Shown one piece after another: positions 46,720 to 56,587 of a stretch of DNA of 64,000 nucleotides (within the stretch, counting starts at the first letter, position 1; every line of letters begins with the position of its first letter). Source of the DNA: Pantoea agglomerans (GTDB lineage: Bacteria; Pseudomonadota; Gammaproteobacteria; Enterobacterales; Enterobacteriaceae); contig NZ_CP090207.1 in NCBI RefSeq assembly GCF_021397715.1, positions 4,119,505-4,183,504 of the forward strand, in the 5' to 3' direction. The notes under the pieces are model-generated. The model saw only the letters and a list, made by a program, of their open reading frames with translations. It did not search any database and had not been told where the DNA came from. The translations under genes and the position numbers were made by a program.

Positions 46720-48789
46720 TTACTGCAGCAGCGAGATATCCGCCACCTGCAGGAACAGTTCACGCAGTTTCGCCAGCAGCGTCAGGCGATTAACCCGCAC
46801 CGCCGGATCATCCGCGTTGACCATCACCTTATCGAAGAAGTTATCTACGGCTTCACGCAGCTGCGCCAGTTCAATCAGCGCATCCTGATAACGGCCTTCG
46901 GCGAAGTAAGGCTGCAGCTTGCTGCTCAGCGCGGTGACAAAGGTCGCCAGCTGAATCTCTTCATTCTCTTTCAGCAGCGACGCCTGCACGCTGTCACTCA
47001 GCGTTTCGGTCGATTTTGCCAGAATGTTAGAGACGCGCTTGTTGGCGGCGGCCAGCGCAGCGGCGGCATCCAGCGTACGGAAATGCGACACCGCTTTCAT
47101 GCGGGCATCGAAGTCTGCCGGACGGGTCGGACGACGCGCCAGTACCGCCTGCAGCGTATCAATGCTGTGACCTTCTTCCTGATACCAGGCGCGGAAGCGG
47201 CCCAGCATAAAGTCGATCACATCATCCACCACGCGAGCGTTGCTCAGCTTGCTGCCATACAGACGCACCGCTTCTTCGGTGAGGGTTTGCAGGTCGAGCG
47301 GCAGGTTCTTCTCAACAATAATACGCAGCACGCCCAGCGCCGCACGACGCAGTGCGAACGGATCTTTGTCGCCTTTTGGATGCTGACCAATGCCGAAAAT
47401 ACCGGCCAGCGTATCCATTTTATCGGCAATCGCCAGCGCACAGGCGACCGGGCTGGAAGGCAGCGCATCACCGGCAAAGCGTGGCTGATACTGCTCATTC
47501 AGCGCCACCGCCACATCTTCGGCTTCGCCGTCGTGGCGCGCGTAGTGCATCCCCATCACGCCCTGAGTGTCGGTGAATTCGAAGACCATGTTGGTCATCA
47601 GGTCACACTTCGACAGCAGGCCGGCGCGGGTGGCGTGATTCACATCGGCACCAATTTCACCGGCAATCCAGCCCGCCAGCGCCTGAATGCGATCGGTTTT
47701 ATCACGCAGCGTGCCCAGCTCTTTCTGGAACAGCACCGTTTCCAGCCGTGGCAGATGATCTTCCAGACGCTTTTTGCGGTCGGTATTGAAGAAGAACTCC
47801 GCATCGGCCAGACGCGGACGCACCACTTTCTCGTTACCCCAGATAATCTGGCGCGGATCGCTGGATTCGATATTGGTGACAAAAATGAAGTTCGGCAGCA
47901 GGTTGCCGTCATTGTCATACACCGGGAAATATTTCTGATCGCCTTTCATGGTGTAGACCAGCGCTTCAGCCGGCACCTTGAGGAATTTCTCTTCAAAGGT
48001 GGCGGTCAGGACGACTGGCCACTCCACCAGCGACGTGACCTCTTCCAGCAGGCTGTCGCTGAGATCGGCATTACCGCCCAGACGGCGCGCGGCCGCTTCG
48101 GCATCAGCCTTGATCATCGCTTTACGGGTCTGGTAGTCGGCGATCACTTTACCGCGTTTCTCCAGCACATCCGGATACTGATCGGCATTATCAAGGGTGA
48201 TGTCCTGTTCGCCCATGAAGCGGTGACCACGAATAGTCCGCGCCGAGTCGATGCCCAGAATGGTGGCCGGGATCAGCTCTTCGCCGAGCAGCAGGGTCAC
48301 GGTGTGAACCGGACGGACAAACTGCACATCGCTGTCGCCCCAGCGCATCAGTTTTGGCACCGGCAGTTTGCTCAGCGCGGTAGCGATCATCGCTGGCAGC
48401 AGGGTTTGCGCAGCTTCGCCCTTAACCTGGGCGCGATAAACCAGCCATTCGCCTTTATCGGTGCTCAGACGTTCAGCCTGATCAACGGTGATACCGTTAC
48501 CGCGTGCCCAGCCTTCTGCGGCTTTGGTGGCGTTACCGTCGGCGTCAAACGCCGCGCTGACCGCCGGACCGCGTTTTTCCACTTCCCGATCGGGCTGGGA
48601 AGCGCTGAGGTTAGCGACTTTCAGCGCCAGACGGCGCGGCGCGGCAAACCAGGTCACCTCACCGTGGTTCAGGTTAGCGGCATCAAGTTCCGCAGTAACC
48701 TGCGCAGCAAAGGCTTCAGCCAGGCTGCGCAGGGCTTTTGGTGGCAGCTCTTCGGTGCCGATCTCCACCAGGAAAGTTTTGTCAGTCAT
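46720..48789 (-). CDS. glyS: Glycyl-tRNA synthetase beta subunit GlyS
   Basis: A 689-residue beta subunit, the full family length, of the bacterial alpha2-beta2 glycyl-tRNA synthetase. It starts [20 protein letters not shown] and contains [15 protein letters not shown] and [19 protein letters not shown]. The C-terminal anticodon-binding-type domain includes [19 protein letters not shown]. It follows glyQ by 9 bases. Confidence 0.98.
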   Translation of the reverse strand: MTDKTFLVEIGTEELPPKALRSLAEAFAAQVTAELDAANLNHGEVTWFAAPRRLALKVANLSASQPDREVEKRGPAVSAAFDADGNATKAAEGWARGNGITVDQAERLSTDKGEWLVYRAQVKGEAAQTLLPAMIATALSKLPVPKLMRWGDSDVQFVRPVHTVTLLLGEELIPATILGIDSARTIRGHRFMGEQDITLDNADQYPDVLEKRGKVIADYQTRKAMIKADAEAAARRLGGNADLSDSLLEEVTSLVEWPVVLTATFEEKFLKVPAEALVYTMKGDQKYFPVYDNDGNLLPNFIFVTNIESSDPRQIIWGNEKVVRPRLADAEFFFNTDRKKRLEDHLPRLETVLFQKELGTLRDKTDRIQALAGWIAGEIGADVNHATRAGLLSKCDLMTNMVFEFTDTQGVMGMHYARHDGEAEDVAVALNEQYQPRFAGDALPSSPVACALAIADKMDTLAGIFGIGQHPKGDKDPFALRRAALGVLRIIVEKNLPLDLQTLTEEAVRLYGSKLSNARVVDDVIDFMLGRFRAWYQEEGHSIDTLQAVLARRPTRPADFDARMKAVSHFRTLDAAAALAAANKRVSNILAKSTETLSDSVQASLLKENEEIQLATFVTALSSKLQPYFAEGRYQDALIELAQLREAVDNFFDKVMVNADDPAVRVNRLTLLAKLRELFLQVADISLLQ

Positions 48790-48798
48790 GGCTGCCTC

Positions 48799-49710
48799 TT
48801 ACTTTTTGTTATTGCACATCGGGAAGCCCAGTGCCTCGCGAGAGGCGTAGTAAGCTTCAGCCACGGCTTTCGTCAGGGTGCGGATACGCAGAATATAGCG
48901 CTGGCGCTCGGTGACCGAGATCGCTTTGCGTGCATCCAGCAGGTTAAAGCTGTGTGCGGCTTTCAGGATGCGTTCGTAAGCGGGCAGCGGCAGCGGTTTT
49001 TCCAGCGCCAGCAGATGCTGCGCCTCTTTCTCGTACTGCTCAAAGCAGGTAAAGAGGAAATTGACGTCGGCGTATTCGAAGTTATAGGTGGATTGCTCCA
49101 CTTCGTTCTGATGGAACACGTCGCCGTAGGTGGTTTTACCCAGCGGACCGTCGCTCCACACCAGATCGTAGACGCTGTCGACGCCCTGGATATACATCGC
49201 CAGACGCTCCAGGCCATAGGTGATCTCACCGGTCACCGGCTTGCACTCCAGGCCACCGACCTGCTGGAAGTAAGTGAACTGCGTCACTTCCATGCCGTTG
49301 AGCCACACTTCCCAGCCCAGTCCCCAGGCACCCAACGTCGGGTTTTCCCAGTTATCTTCCACAAAGCGAATGTCATGCACCGTCGGGTCCATACCCAGCT
49401 CTTTCAGCGACCCGAGATACAGCTCCTGAATGTTGTCCGGTGACGGTTTAATGATCACCTGGAACTGGTAATAGTGCTGTAAGCGGTTCGGGTTCTCACC
49501 GTAGCGACCATCGGTCGGACGGCGAGACGGCTGCACGTAAGCGGCGGCGATCGGCTCCGGGCCGAGTGCGCGCAGGCAGGTCATCGGGTGTGAAGTGCCA
49601 GCGCCTACTTCCATGTCCAGCGGTTGAACAATGGTGCAGCCCTGACGTGCCCAGTAATCCTGCAAGGTCAGGATCAGGCCCTGAAAGGTCTTGGTATCAA
49701 ACTTTTGCAT
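48799..49710 (-). CDS. glyQ: Glycyl-tRNA synthetase alpha subunit GlyQ
   Basis: The 303-residue catalytic alpha subunit, class II synthetase fold. Landmarks are [55 protein letters not shown] and [19 protein letters not shown]. It charges tRNA-Gly together with GlyS. Confidence 0.98.
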   Translation of the reverse strand: MQKFDTKTFQGLILTLQDYWARQGCTIVQPLDMEVGAGTSHPMTCLRALGPEPIAAAYVQPSRRPTDGRYGENPNRLQHYYQFQVIIKPSPDNIQELYLGSLKELGMDPTVHDIRFVEDNWENPTLGAWGLGWEVWLNGMEVTQFTYFQQVGGLECKPVTGEITYGLERLAMYIQGVDSVYDLVWSDGPLGKTTYGDVFHQNEVEQSTYNFEYADVNFLFTCFEQYEKEAQHLLALEKPLPLPAYERILKAAHSFNLLDARKAISVTERQRYILRIRTLTKAVAEAYYASREALGFPMCNNKK

Positions 49711-49930
49711 GTTGAATTTGCACGCGATTGGCTAGATGAAAAAAGAGGGCAACAGTATACCCTTTGACCGCGCGATGTGCAGCCGGAAATCCTGTGCGGT
49801 TGCGGCGCGGTTTCACCGTAATCGCCTGTTGCAGCCATACAGAGGTCTCTGAATCCTGCGGCTAAAGGTTGTTGCCATCGCCGCGCCTGGCTACCCTTCT
49901 TCGCACGGACGCTATGCGCAAGAGGACGCC

Positions 49931-50926
49931 ATGCCGCAGAAGATTTACTGGATCGATAATTTACGCGCGGTTGCCTGCCTGATGGTGATCGTGATCCACA
50001 CCACCACCTGGTATATCACCGGCCCCATGGCGGTAACCGGCGCCAGCTGGGATGTTGCTAACCTGCTGAACTCCGCCTCACGGGTCTGCGTACCGCTGTT
50101 TTTTATGATCTCCGGCTACCTGTTTTTTGGTGAGCGCAGCGCGCAGCCGCGCCACATGATACGGCTGGTGCTCTGCCTGTTATTTTACAGCGCCGTGTCG
50201 CTGGCCTACATCACCTGGCTGACGCCGATCAGTGAAGGGCGCTCGATTCTGAAAATGCTGCAAAAGCCGGTTTTTTATCATCTGTGGTTCTTTTTTGCGC
50301 TGATCGGCATCTATCTGATGTCGCCGCTGATACAGGTGAAAAGCGTGCAGGCGCGTTATGTGGCGCTGCTGGTGCTGGTGCTGGCGGTACTGGCCAATCC
50401 CAATACCGTCAGCCAGTCGCTGGGGCCGTTTCACTTTCTGCCGGTCAACCTTTATGTCAGCGGTGACAGCATCTATTACCTGCTGTATGCACTGTTAGGA
50501 CGGGCGATCGGCACCATGGAGACGACAAGACGTGGGCTGACGCCTGCCGCCACTGGTGTATTTATCGCCTGCGTCATAGGCATTGCGCTGGGCACAAAGC
50601 AGGCGTTACGGGTCAACGGGGCGTTTAACGACACCTGGTATCTCTACTGCGGGCCTCTGGTATTTATCGCGGCGATTAGTCTGCTGATGGTGTTTAAAAA
50701 TGCGCTTAACCAGCGCGCGCTGCCGGGTTTAGCGCTGATTGCGCGCTATTCACTGCCGATCTACGGTTTTCACGCGCTGTTTATCCACTATCTGCGTACC
50801 CATCATTACGACGATATGTCACGTCCGTGGCTCGATCTGCCATGGGTATTCGGCGTCACGCTGGGCGGCAGCCTGCTGCTGGCGATGGTACTTAAACGCG
50901 TCGATAAACGTCACTTCGTCAGCTGA
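49931..50926 (+). CDS. wecH: O-acetyltransferase WecH
   Basis: A 331-residue integral membrane acyltransferase (acyltransferase 3 family), matching E. coli WecH (YiaH), which O-acetylates GlcNAc residues of enterobacterial common antigen. It begins MPQKIYWIDNLRAVACLMVI with the catalytic-type histidine in VIHTTTWY and has about ten membrane segments, with FFMISGYLFFGERSAQPRH conserved. AGAGGA precedes the start. It is divergent from glyQ, as in E. coli. Confidence 0.92.
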   Translation: MPQKIYWIDNLRAVACLMVIVIHTTTWYITGPMAVTGASWDVANLLNSASRVCVPLFFMISGYLFFGERSAQPRHMIRLVLCLLFYSAVSLAYITWLTPISEGRSILKMLQKPVFYHLWFFFALIGIYLMSPLIQVKSVQARYVALLVLVLAVLANPNTVSQSLGPFHFLPVNLYVSGDSIYYLLYALLGRAIGTMETTRRGLTPAATGVFIACVIGIALGTKQALRVNGAFNDTWYLYCGPLVFIAAISLLMVFKNALNQRALPGLALIARYSLPIYGFHALFIHYLRTHHYDDMSRPWLDLPWVFGVTLGGSLLLAMVLKRVDKRHFVS

Positions 50927-50975
50927 CGGGCTGCGCGCGCTGCTGACACGACAGGCCGGGCCCGGCTGAAGCCTG

Positions 50976-51635
50976 TTATACCAGGTCCCAGCCGCGGGCG
51001 CGCCACAGCGCGGGCAGCTCCGCCATGTTGTCGAATCGCGTCACCAGCGGATGATCCAGTTCCGGGTTATGCGCATCGGCGCAGTAGTAGAAGACCGGAA
51101 TACCGGCGGCAATGCCGGCACGCGCGCCCGCTTCAGAGTCATCCACCAGAATGCAGCGCTCAATCGCGACCTGCATCTGCTCGGCAGCGTGGTACATCAG
51201 TTCCGGATCGGGCTTCCAGTGCAGAATGTCATAACCGCTGTAGAGACGGTCAGCAAACCGCGGCAGCATGCCGGTTAAGCCCAGCGAGTGCTGCATCTTC
51301 TTCACCGTTCCGTTCGACACCACGCACATCGGCACTTTGATCTGCTCAACCAGCGCTTTCGCGCCGTCGATCGGCTTGAGATGCTGGTCAAACAGCTGTG
51401 CCACTTCGGCACGATAGGCGGTTTCCACCTCTTCCATCGGTAACGACGTCTGATGCGCTTCACCGACGTCGCGGATGATGTCGTACAGTTTGACGCCTTT
51501 ATACTGCTCAAACATCTGCTGCAGCGACAGGTCGATGCCATAGCGGGCGAAGGTATTGACGTAGGCCTGGGTACAGAGCAGTTCGCTGTCCACCAGCGTG
51601 CCATCGCAATCGAAAAAGACGCATTCTACTGACAT
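50976..51635 (-). CDS. yieH: HAD phosphatase YieH (6-phosphogluconate phosphatase)
   Basis: A 219-residue haloacid-dehalogenase hydrolase. Motif I is FFDCDGTLVDSE, motif II VVSNGT, motif III KPDPELM and motif IV ILVDDSEAGARAG. It aligns along its length with E. coli YieH, shown in vitro to dephosphorylate 6-phosphogluconate. As in E. coli it is divergent from the adenine permease gene. Confidence 0.9.
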   Translation of the reverse strand: MSVECVFFDCDGTLVDSELLCTQAYVNTFARYGIDLSLQQMFEQYKGVKLYDIIRDVGEAHQTSLPMEEVETAYRAEVAQLFDQHLKPIDGAKALVEQIKVPMCVVSNGTVKKMQHSLGLTGMLPRFADRLYSGYDILHWKPDPELMYHAAEQMQVAIERCILVDDSEAGARAGIAAGIPVFYYCADAHNPELDHPLVTRFDNMAELPALWRARGWDLV

Positions 51636-51700
51636 CAGACTCTATCCTTTGATTTTATGGGCGTCCCTCACTCTACCGTACTGAGCGAAGATTGCGAGAG

Positions 51701-51716
51701 TGGCAATCGGTTGCGA
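51701..51716 (+). promoter_or_regulatory. PurR box upstream of adeP
   Basis: TGGCAATCGGTTGCGA matches the PurR operator pattern GCAAnCGnTTGC exactly in its core. It lies 70 bp before the adeP start and within the divergent gap to yieH. E. coli yieG/adeP is a known PurR target, so repression by PurR with guanine or hypoxanthine is expected. Confidence 0.85.
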
Positions 51717-51786
51717 AAAATCATTGTATTGGCCTGGTAAAATCGCCAGGATACGCGCCGATGATTTTTTCTTCTGGATGGATGGC

Positions 51787-53100
51787 ATGAGCAAGCAAGG
51801 CCTTTTGCAGCGCATCTTTAAACTGCAGGAACATGGCACCACGGTGCGCACCGAAGTGATCGCAGGGGTAACCACCTTTCTCACCATGGTTTACATCGTC
51901 TTTGTGAACCCGCAGATCCTTGGCGTGGCCGGTATGGACACCCAGGCGGTGTTTGTCACCACCTGCCTGATTGCCGCCTTCGGCAGTATTCTGATGGGGC
52001 TGTTTGCCAATCTGCCGGTGGCGCTGGCGCCGGCGATGGGGCTGAACGCCTTTTTCGCCTTTGTGGTGGTGGGCGCGATGGGCTATTCCTGGCAGGTCGG
52101 CATGGGCGCGATCTTCTGGGGTGCGGTGGGCCTGCTGATCCTGACGCTGCTGCGGGTGCGCTACTGGATGATTGCCAACATTCCGCTGAGTCTGCGCGTC
52201 GGCATCACCGCCGGGATTGGTTTGTTTATCGCCATGATGGGGCTGAAAAATGCCGGCATTATTGTGCCCAATCCCGATACGCTGGTGGCGGTAGGCAACC
52301 TGACTTCGCACAGCGTACTGCTGGGCGCGCTGGGTTTCTTTATTATCGCTATTCTGGCGTCACGTAATATCCATGCCGCCGTACTGATCTCTATGGTGGT
52401 CACTACCGCCATTGGCTGGATGCTGGGCGACGTGAAGTTTGTTGGCCTGTTTTCCGCGCCGCCGGCCATCAGCTCAGTGGTGGGCCAGGTCGACATCAAA
52501 GGTGCATTCAACATCGGCATGGCTGGCGTCATCTTCTCCTTTATGCTGGTCAATCTGTTCGACTCCTCCGGCACGCTGATCGGTGTTACCGACAAAGCCG
52601 GGCTGACCGATGAAACCGGCACCTTCCCGCGTATGCAGCAGGCGCTCTATGTTGACAGCATCAGCTCGGTCAGCGGCGCGCTGGCAGGAACCTCTTCGGT
52701 CACCGCCTACATTGAAAGCACCTCGGGCGTCGCGATTGGTGGCCGGACCGGTTTGATGGCGGTGGTCACCGGCGTGCTGTTTTTGCTGGTGATGTTCCTG
52801 TCGCCGCTGGCGGCCATGGTGCCAGGCTACGCCGCAGCCGGTGCGCTGATTTATGTCGGCGTTTTGATGACCGCCAGCCTGTCGCGCGTGCGCTGGGATG
52901 ATTTGACCGAAGCGGTGCCCGCTTTCGTCACCACCGCGATGATGCCGTTCAGCTTCTCCATTACCGAAGGCATTGCGCTGGGCTTTATCGCTTACTGCGT
53001 GATGAAACTTGGCACCGGCCGCTGGCGCGAAATCAGCCCTTGCGTGGTGATTGTCGCACTGCTGTTTGTGCTGAAGATTGTGTTTATCGACGCACATTAA
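51787..53100 (+). CDS. adeP: Adenine permease AdeP
   Basis: A 437-residue NCS2-type (AzgA-like) purine/H+ symporter with about 13 membrane segments, aligning with E. coli AdeP (YieG). Signature blocks are GVTTFLTMVYIVFVNPQIL, NLPVALAPAMGLNAFFAF, NLFDSSGTLIGVTDKAG and GTSSVTAYIESTSGVAIGG. I start at MSKQGLLQRIFKL (51787), after a GGATGG sequence; an ATG three codons earlier is close. Regulated by the PurR box upstream. Confidence 0.93.
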   Translation: MSKQGLLQRIFKLQEHGTTVRTEVIAGVTTFLTMVYIVFVNPQILGVAGMDTQAVFVTTCLIAAFGSILMGLFANLPVALAPAMGLNAFFAFVVVGAMGYSWQVGMGAIFWGAVGLLILTLLRVRYWMIANIPLSLRVGITAGIGLFIAMMGLKNAGIIVPNPDTLVAVGNLTSHSVLLGALGFFIIAILASRNIHAAVLISMVVTTAIGWMLGDVKFVGLFSAPPAISSVVGQVDIKGAFNIGMAGVIFSFMLVNLFDSSGTLIGVTDKAGLTDETGTFPRMQQALYVDSISSVSGALAGTSSVTAYIESTSGVAIGGRTGLMAVVTGVLFLLVMFLSPLAAMVPGYAAAGALIYVGVLMTASLSRVRWDDLTEAVPAFVTTAMMPFSFSITEGIALGFIAYCVMKLGTGRWREISPCVVIVALLFVLKIVFIDAH

Positions 53101-53120
53101 CCGCCGCAATAGCCGCATCA

Positions 53121-53151
53121 GGCCGCTCCCGTCAGGGCAGCGGCCTTTTTT
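53121..53151 (+). terminator. Intrinsic terminator of adeP
   Basis: Stem GGCCGCT (53121-53127) with AGCGGCC (53139-53145), followed by six Ts. It ends where the convergent isomerase gene stops. Confidence 0.9.
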
Positions 53152-53926
53152 ATTTCAGCACCCCAAGCTGACGCAGATGGGCAAAGCTGGCGTCCGTTGC
53201 GCCCTGCGGATGAAACTCCAGGCTGACCCAGCCGTCATAGTTGAGGTTATCCAGCAGCGTGAACAATCGCCCGAAATCGACTTCGCCGCTGCCGGGCTGG
53301 TGACGACCGGGAACGTCCGCAATCTGGATATGCGCGATACGGTCGATAAAGGCGGGCAGCACGCGATACGGATCTTCACCGGCGCGCAGCGAATGCCAGA
53401 GGTCATATTGCACCGCCAGATTATCACTGCCGATCTGGTCAAACAGTCGCACCGCCTGCTCCACGCCGGAGATCACCGCGCCAGGCACATCACCGTGATT
53501 AATCGGCTCCAGCACCAGTTGAATGTCATGCGCCCTGAGCGCGCTGGCCGCCAGGGCAAAATTTTCGCGCAGGGTAGGCAGAGGATCGCCCTGTCCCGCA
53601 GCCGGTCCTGACGGGCAGTTAATACGTGGCGGTTTCAGCTGCTGCCCATAGCTCACCGCCTGGTCGATAGCACGGCGGAACTCCTCACGCCGCGCCGGTT
53701 GCGCCGCGAATCCACGGTCACCGGCATCCCAGTCACCCAGCGGCATATTAAACAGCACCAGCTGCTGCTGATTGCGATCCAATGCCTGCTGGATATCGGC
53801 GCTTTCCAGGCCATAGGGGAAGAAAAATTCGACCGCCTCAAATCCGGCTTCAGCGGCGCGATCGAAGCGTTCATAAAACGGATATTCGGTGTAGAGCATG
53901 GTCAGATTAGCGGCAAAACGAAGCAT
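53150..53926 (-). CDS. Hydroxypyruvate isomerase family protein (Hyi/OtnI-like)
   Basis: A 258-residue TIM-barrel protein of the xylose-isomerase-like superfamily, resembling Hyi (hydroxypyruvate isomerase) and OtnI (2-oxo-tetronate isomerase). It starts MLRFAANLTMLYTEYPFYER. The metal and catalytic glutamates are in LVLEPINHGDVPGA and VSLEFHPQG; YDLWHSLRAGEDP and HIQIADVPGRHQPGSGEVD are hallmark blocks. No gcl, glxR or otnC/otnK partner lies nearby, so the reaction is not settled. It is transcribed after the MFS gene. Confidence 0.85.
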   Translation of the reverse strand: MLRFAANLTMLYTEYPFYERFDRAAEAGFEAVEFFFPYGLESADIQQALDRNQQQLVLFNMPLGDWDAGDRGFAAQPARREEFRRAIDQAVSYGQQLKPPRINCPSGPAAGQGDPLPTLRENFALAASALRAHDIQLVLEPINHGDVPGAVISGVEQAVRLFDQIGSDNLAVQYDLWHSLRAGEDPYRVLPAFIDRIAHIQIADVPGRHQPGSGEVDFGRLFTLLDNLNYDGWVSLEFHPQGATDASFAHLRQLGVLK

Positions 53927-53977
53927 AGTCTCTCCTGTAAGGTGTCGCCCGGCAGCCTAACCGCCAGGCGAGAGCGG

Positions 53978-55297
53978 TTAGCTGATTTGGGTGCTGCCGG
54001 TTGGCAACGGCGCGGCCGGCGGCGCAAAACGGATAAACAGCGTGCCGACCACGTAGAGCGCGGCGCACAAGGTAAAGAAGGTCAGCACACCGCCATAGCC
54101 GCCGGTGAGCTGCAGGATCAGGCCAGCGAGGATCGGCACCAGAATGCCGCCCACGCTGCCCGCCATATTCATAAAACCGCCGACCAGACCGGCGCGCGCC
54201 GGATGGGCGATCAGCGCCGGAATGCTCCAGTAGATACTGCCGCCGCCGGTCAGGAAGAAGGAGGCGACCGACAGCATCGCCACCGCGGTAATCGGGTTAG
54301 CGACATCCGGCAACGCAAAGAAGATCAGCAGCGTAACGCCGCCCGACAGCGCAATCAGGCTCTTCACCACCGTTCCGTGCTGAAAGCCACGCTTCACCAG
54401 CGCATCGACGGCGAACCCGGCACCGAGTGATCCTGCTGCGCCCAGCATAAAAATCACAAAGGTGGCGTTACCGATGGAGCGCAAATCGAAGCCGCGTGCC
54501 TGCGCCAGATAGCTGGGTCCCCAGGTCATCAGGCCAAAGTAGATCATCGCCCAGGTCGCCCGGCCAAACATCAGACCGCACAGCGATCGCCAGTCGACGC
54601 CCGGACCGGCTGGCGGCGGCGCATCCGGCTGCGCACCCTCGTCACGACCCTGTCGTATCTGCGCCAGTTCGGCGGCGTTAACCCGTGGGTCCTCTTCCGG
54701 ACGATCGCGCAGCTTGTACCACGCCAGCAGCGCCAGCGACATGCTGAACAGGCCGGCGACGATAAACGCCAGCCGCCACGAATCGAGCATGTCGATCAGA
54801 TAGGCGATGATCAGTCCACCAAACGCCACACCCAGCGGGCTGCCGCAATCCATGATGGCTGCGCCGCGGCCGCGTTCCGATTTCGGCATCCAGCTGGCAT
54901 TCATTTTGCCGCCGGAGGGCGAAATCGGCGTTTCGGCAACGCCCAGCGCAATGCGGGCGAAAATCAGCGACAGTCCGCCCGTCGCCAGCGCCAGCCCAAT
55001 CTGGCTAAGGCCCCAGAGTATGCTGGAGAACGTCAGTACCTTACGCGGACCAAAGCGGTCCAGCGCCCAGCCGCCCGGCACCTGCAGCAACGCGTATGAC
55101 CAGAAAAAACTGCTGAGAATCAGTCCCTGCATGGCAGGCGACAGGTGAAACTCATCTTTGATAAACGGAATGCCGATGGAAAGCGTAATGCGATCCATCA
55201 GATTGACCGCCAGCAGGACAAAGAGTACGGCGAATATGCGCCAGCGAACCCGGGTGGGCTGGGCCGCGGTATCGGAATCAGGGTGTAACGCTTGCAT
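53978..55297 (-). CDS. MFS transporter, anion:cation symporter (ACS) family
   Basis: About 439 residues and 12 membrane segments in two halves. The first-helix motif NLMDRITLSIGIPFIKDEFHL and the loop GWALDRFGPRKVL are those of the ACS family (glucarate, galactonate, hexuronate and similar carboxylate sugars). A hydrophilic mid-loop includes RDRPEEDPRVNAAE. I start at the ATG at 55297 (GGGAG upstream). The gene is 51 bases upstream of the isomerase gene, probably one operon, so it likely imports the substrate handled there; the substrate is unknown. Confidence 0.85.
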   Translation of the reverse strand: MQALHPDSDTAAQPTRVRWRIFAVLFVLLAVNLMDRITLSIGIPFIKDEFHLSPAMQGLILSSFFWSYALLQVPGGWALDRFGPRKVLTFSSILWGLSQIGLALATGGLSLIFARIALGVAETPISPSGGKMNASWMPKSERGRGAAIMDCGSPLGVAFGGLIIAYLIDMLDSWRLAFIVAGLFSMSLALLAWYKLRDRPEEDPRVNAAELAQIRQGRDEGAQPDAPPPAGPGVDWRSLCGLMFGRATWAMIYFGLMTWGPSYLAQARGFDLRSIGNATFVIFMLGAAGSLGAGFAVDALVKRGFQHGTVVKSLIALSGGVTLLIFFALPDVANPITAVAMLSVASFFLTGGGSIYWSIPALIAHPARAGLVGGFMNMAGSVGGILVPILAGLILQLTGGYGGVLTFFTLCAALYVVGTLFIRFAPPAAPLPTGSTQIS

Positions 55298-55344
55298 AAC
55301 TTTCTCCCGCTTGTCAGTGGCGATGCCGGAAGCATTCCGGACAC

Positions 55345-55358
55345 TGAACATATGTTCA
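55345..55358. promoter_or_regulatory. Palindrome TGAACATATGTTCA, probable operator
   Basis: A perfect 14-bp palindrome lies 48 bp before the MFS start in the divergent gap 55298-55632. A looser relative, TGAACAAAAGTTTTCA, lies at 55586-55601 next to the divergent isomerase gene. The pair suggests one regulator controls both directions, but no regulator gene is in this cluster. Confidence 0.5.
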
Positions 55359-55632
55359 TTAACATATCTTATGTATAGCCATTAAAGCGGATTCTCAGAG
55401 AAAAGATTTGCGACAGCTCACACTTCCGTAAATGCAGTCAAAAAGGGCTGCAACAGGACAATAATCTGAATAATAGCGCCATATCATTGATAACGGTGAC
55501 TAACCAGTTGGGCAAAAAATCCCATCACGCCGTCAAAAATGTGAAGTCAGCCGCATTAATCCCGGCAACATTACGCTTTTCTTGATGAACAAAAGTTTTC
55601 ATTAATAACTTATGAATAAATCAGGAGGCAGG

Positions 55633-56544
55633 ATGAAACAGACCGCGCTGGTGCCCTCAGCTCATATTGCTGAGCTGTTCTTTCCGGATATGCAGGATGA
55701 AAGCAAAGTCGTCGATATAGCTCAGCACCTCAGTCAGCAGCCATTTTATCGTTTCATTGAAACCGGCATGGTGATGCAAGCGGCGCAGGCCCGACGACTG
55801 CGGGATATCAGTGAAACGCAGCAGGTGAAGCTGACACAGTGGATGACCTTTGTGTTGAATCAGCAAGGTCTGAACCTCAGCAGCCCTGATCCGATTCAGC
55901 GTAAGCGCAGCATGAAACGGGCCTGCGAACTGGTGCATCGTGCTGCCGACTGTGGCGCAACCCGGATTGCCTTCGTCAGTGGCAGCGATCCCGGCGAGGC
56001 ACTGCGCGAAGCGGCCAAAAGTGCACTCGGCGAGACGCTGGAACAGATCGGTGAAGTGATGAGTCAATACCCGCAGATGATCATGCAGCTGGAGCCGCTG
56101 GACCGCTTCGCCCATAAATGCCAGCTCATCGGCCCCACTGACGAAACCCTGAACTGGATGAAGCCGCTGCGCCGGACCTGTCCACGGCTCTATCTCGCCT
56201 GGGATAGCGCGCATGTGGCATTGAATCAGGAAGATCCGATCGCGGCTCTGCGTCAGTCCGGATCGCTGATCTCACAGCTGCATTTATCCAATGCCATACT
56301 CGATCCGCACGATCCGGGTTACGGCGATCACCATATGCGTTTTGGCGCGCCTGGCTTCCTGACGCCCGCCGTGGCGGCGGAGATTGTGGCCGCAGCCCGT
56401 CAACTGCCGGACGATCCGCTCTTAGAGGAGCGCAGCATTGCAGTGGAGATGCGCACCACCGATCGGGACGATCGCTGGCAGACCGAGCTGGCGTGCCGGG
56501 ATTTTCTGCAACAGGCACTCGTCGGGGCAGCGCAGACAGCCTGA
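55633..56544 (+). CDS. Sugar phosphate isomerase/epimerase family protein
   Basis: About 303 residues with the AP-endonuclease-2/xylose-isomerase-like TIM-barrel layout: FVSGSDPGEALREAAKSAL, MQLEPLDRFAHKCQLIG, LAWDSAHVALNQEDP, and a late acid in IAVEMRTTDRDDRW. I start at the ATG at 55633 because AGGAGG lies just before it; the longer frame starts seven codons earlier without a site. The substrate is unknown. It is divergent from the MFS/isomerase pair. Confidence 0.75.
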   Translation: MKQTALVPSAHIAELFFPDMQDESKVVDIAQHLSQQPFYRFIETGMVMQAAQARRLRDISETQQVKLTQWMTFVLNQQGLNLSSPDPIQRKRSMKRACELVHRAADCGATRIAFVSGSDPGEALREAAKSALGETLEQIGEVMSQYPQMIMQLEPLDRFAHKCQLIGPTDETLNWMKPLRRTCPRLYLAWDSAHVALNQEDPIAALRQSGSLISQLHLSNAILDPHDPGYGDHHMRFGAPGFLTPAVAAEIVAAARQLPDDPLLEERSIAVEMRTTDRDDRWQTELACRDFLQQALVGAAQTA

Positions 56545-56587
56545 CACCGCCGGTACGCCGCGTGCGTACCGGCTAAGGAACGGTCCG

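Noticed and set aside
47083..49443. 786-codon open frame on the plus strand opposite glyS and glyQ
   Set aside because: It is the mirror of two highly conserved synthetase genes in GC-rich DNA; its translation is Gln/His/Arg-rich with no domain, and no start signal is present.
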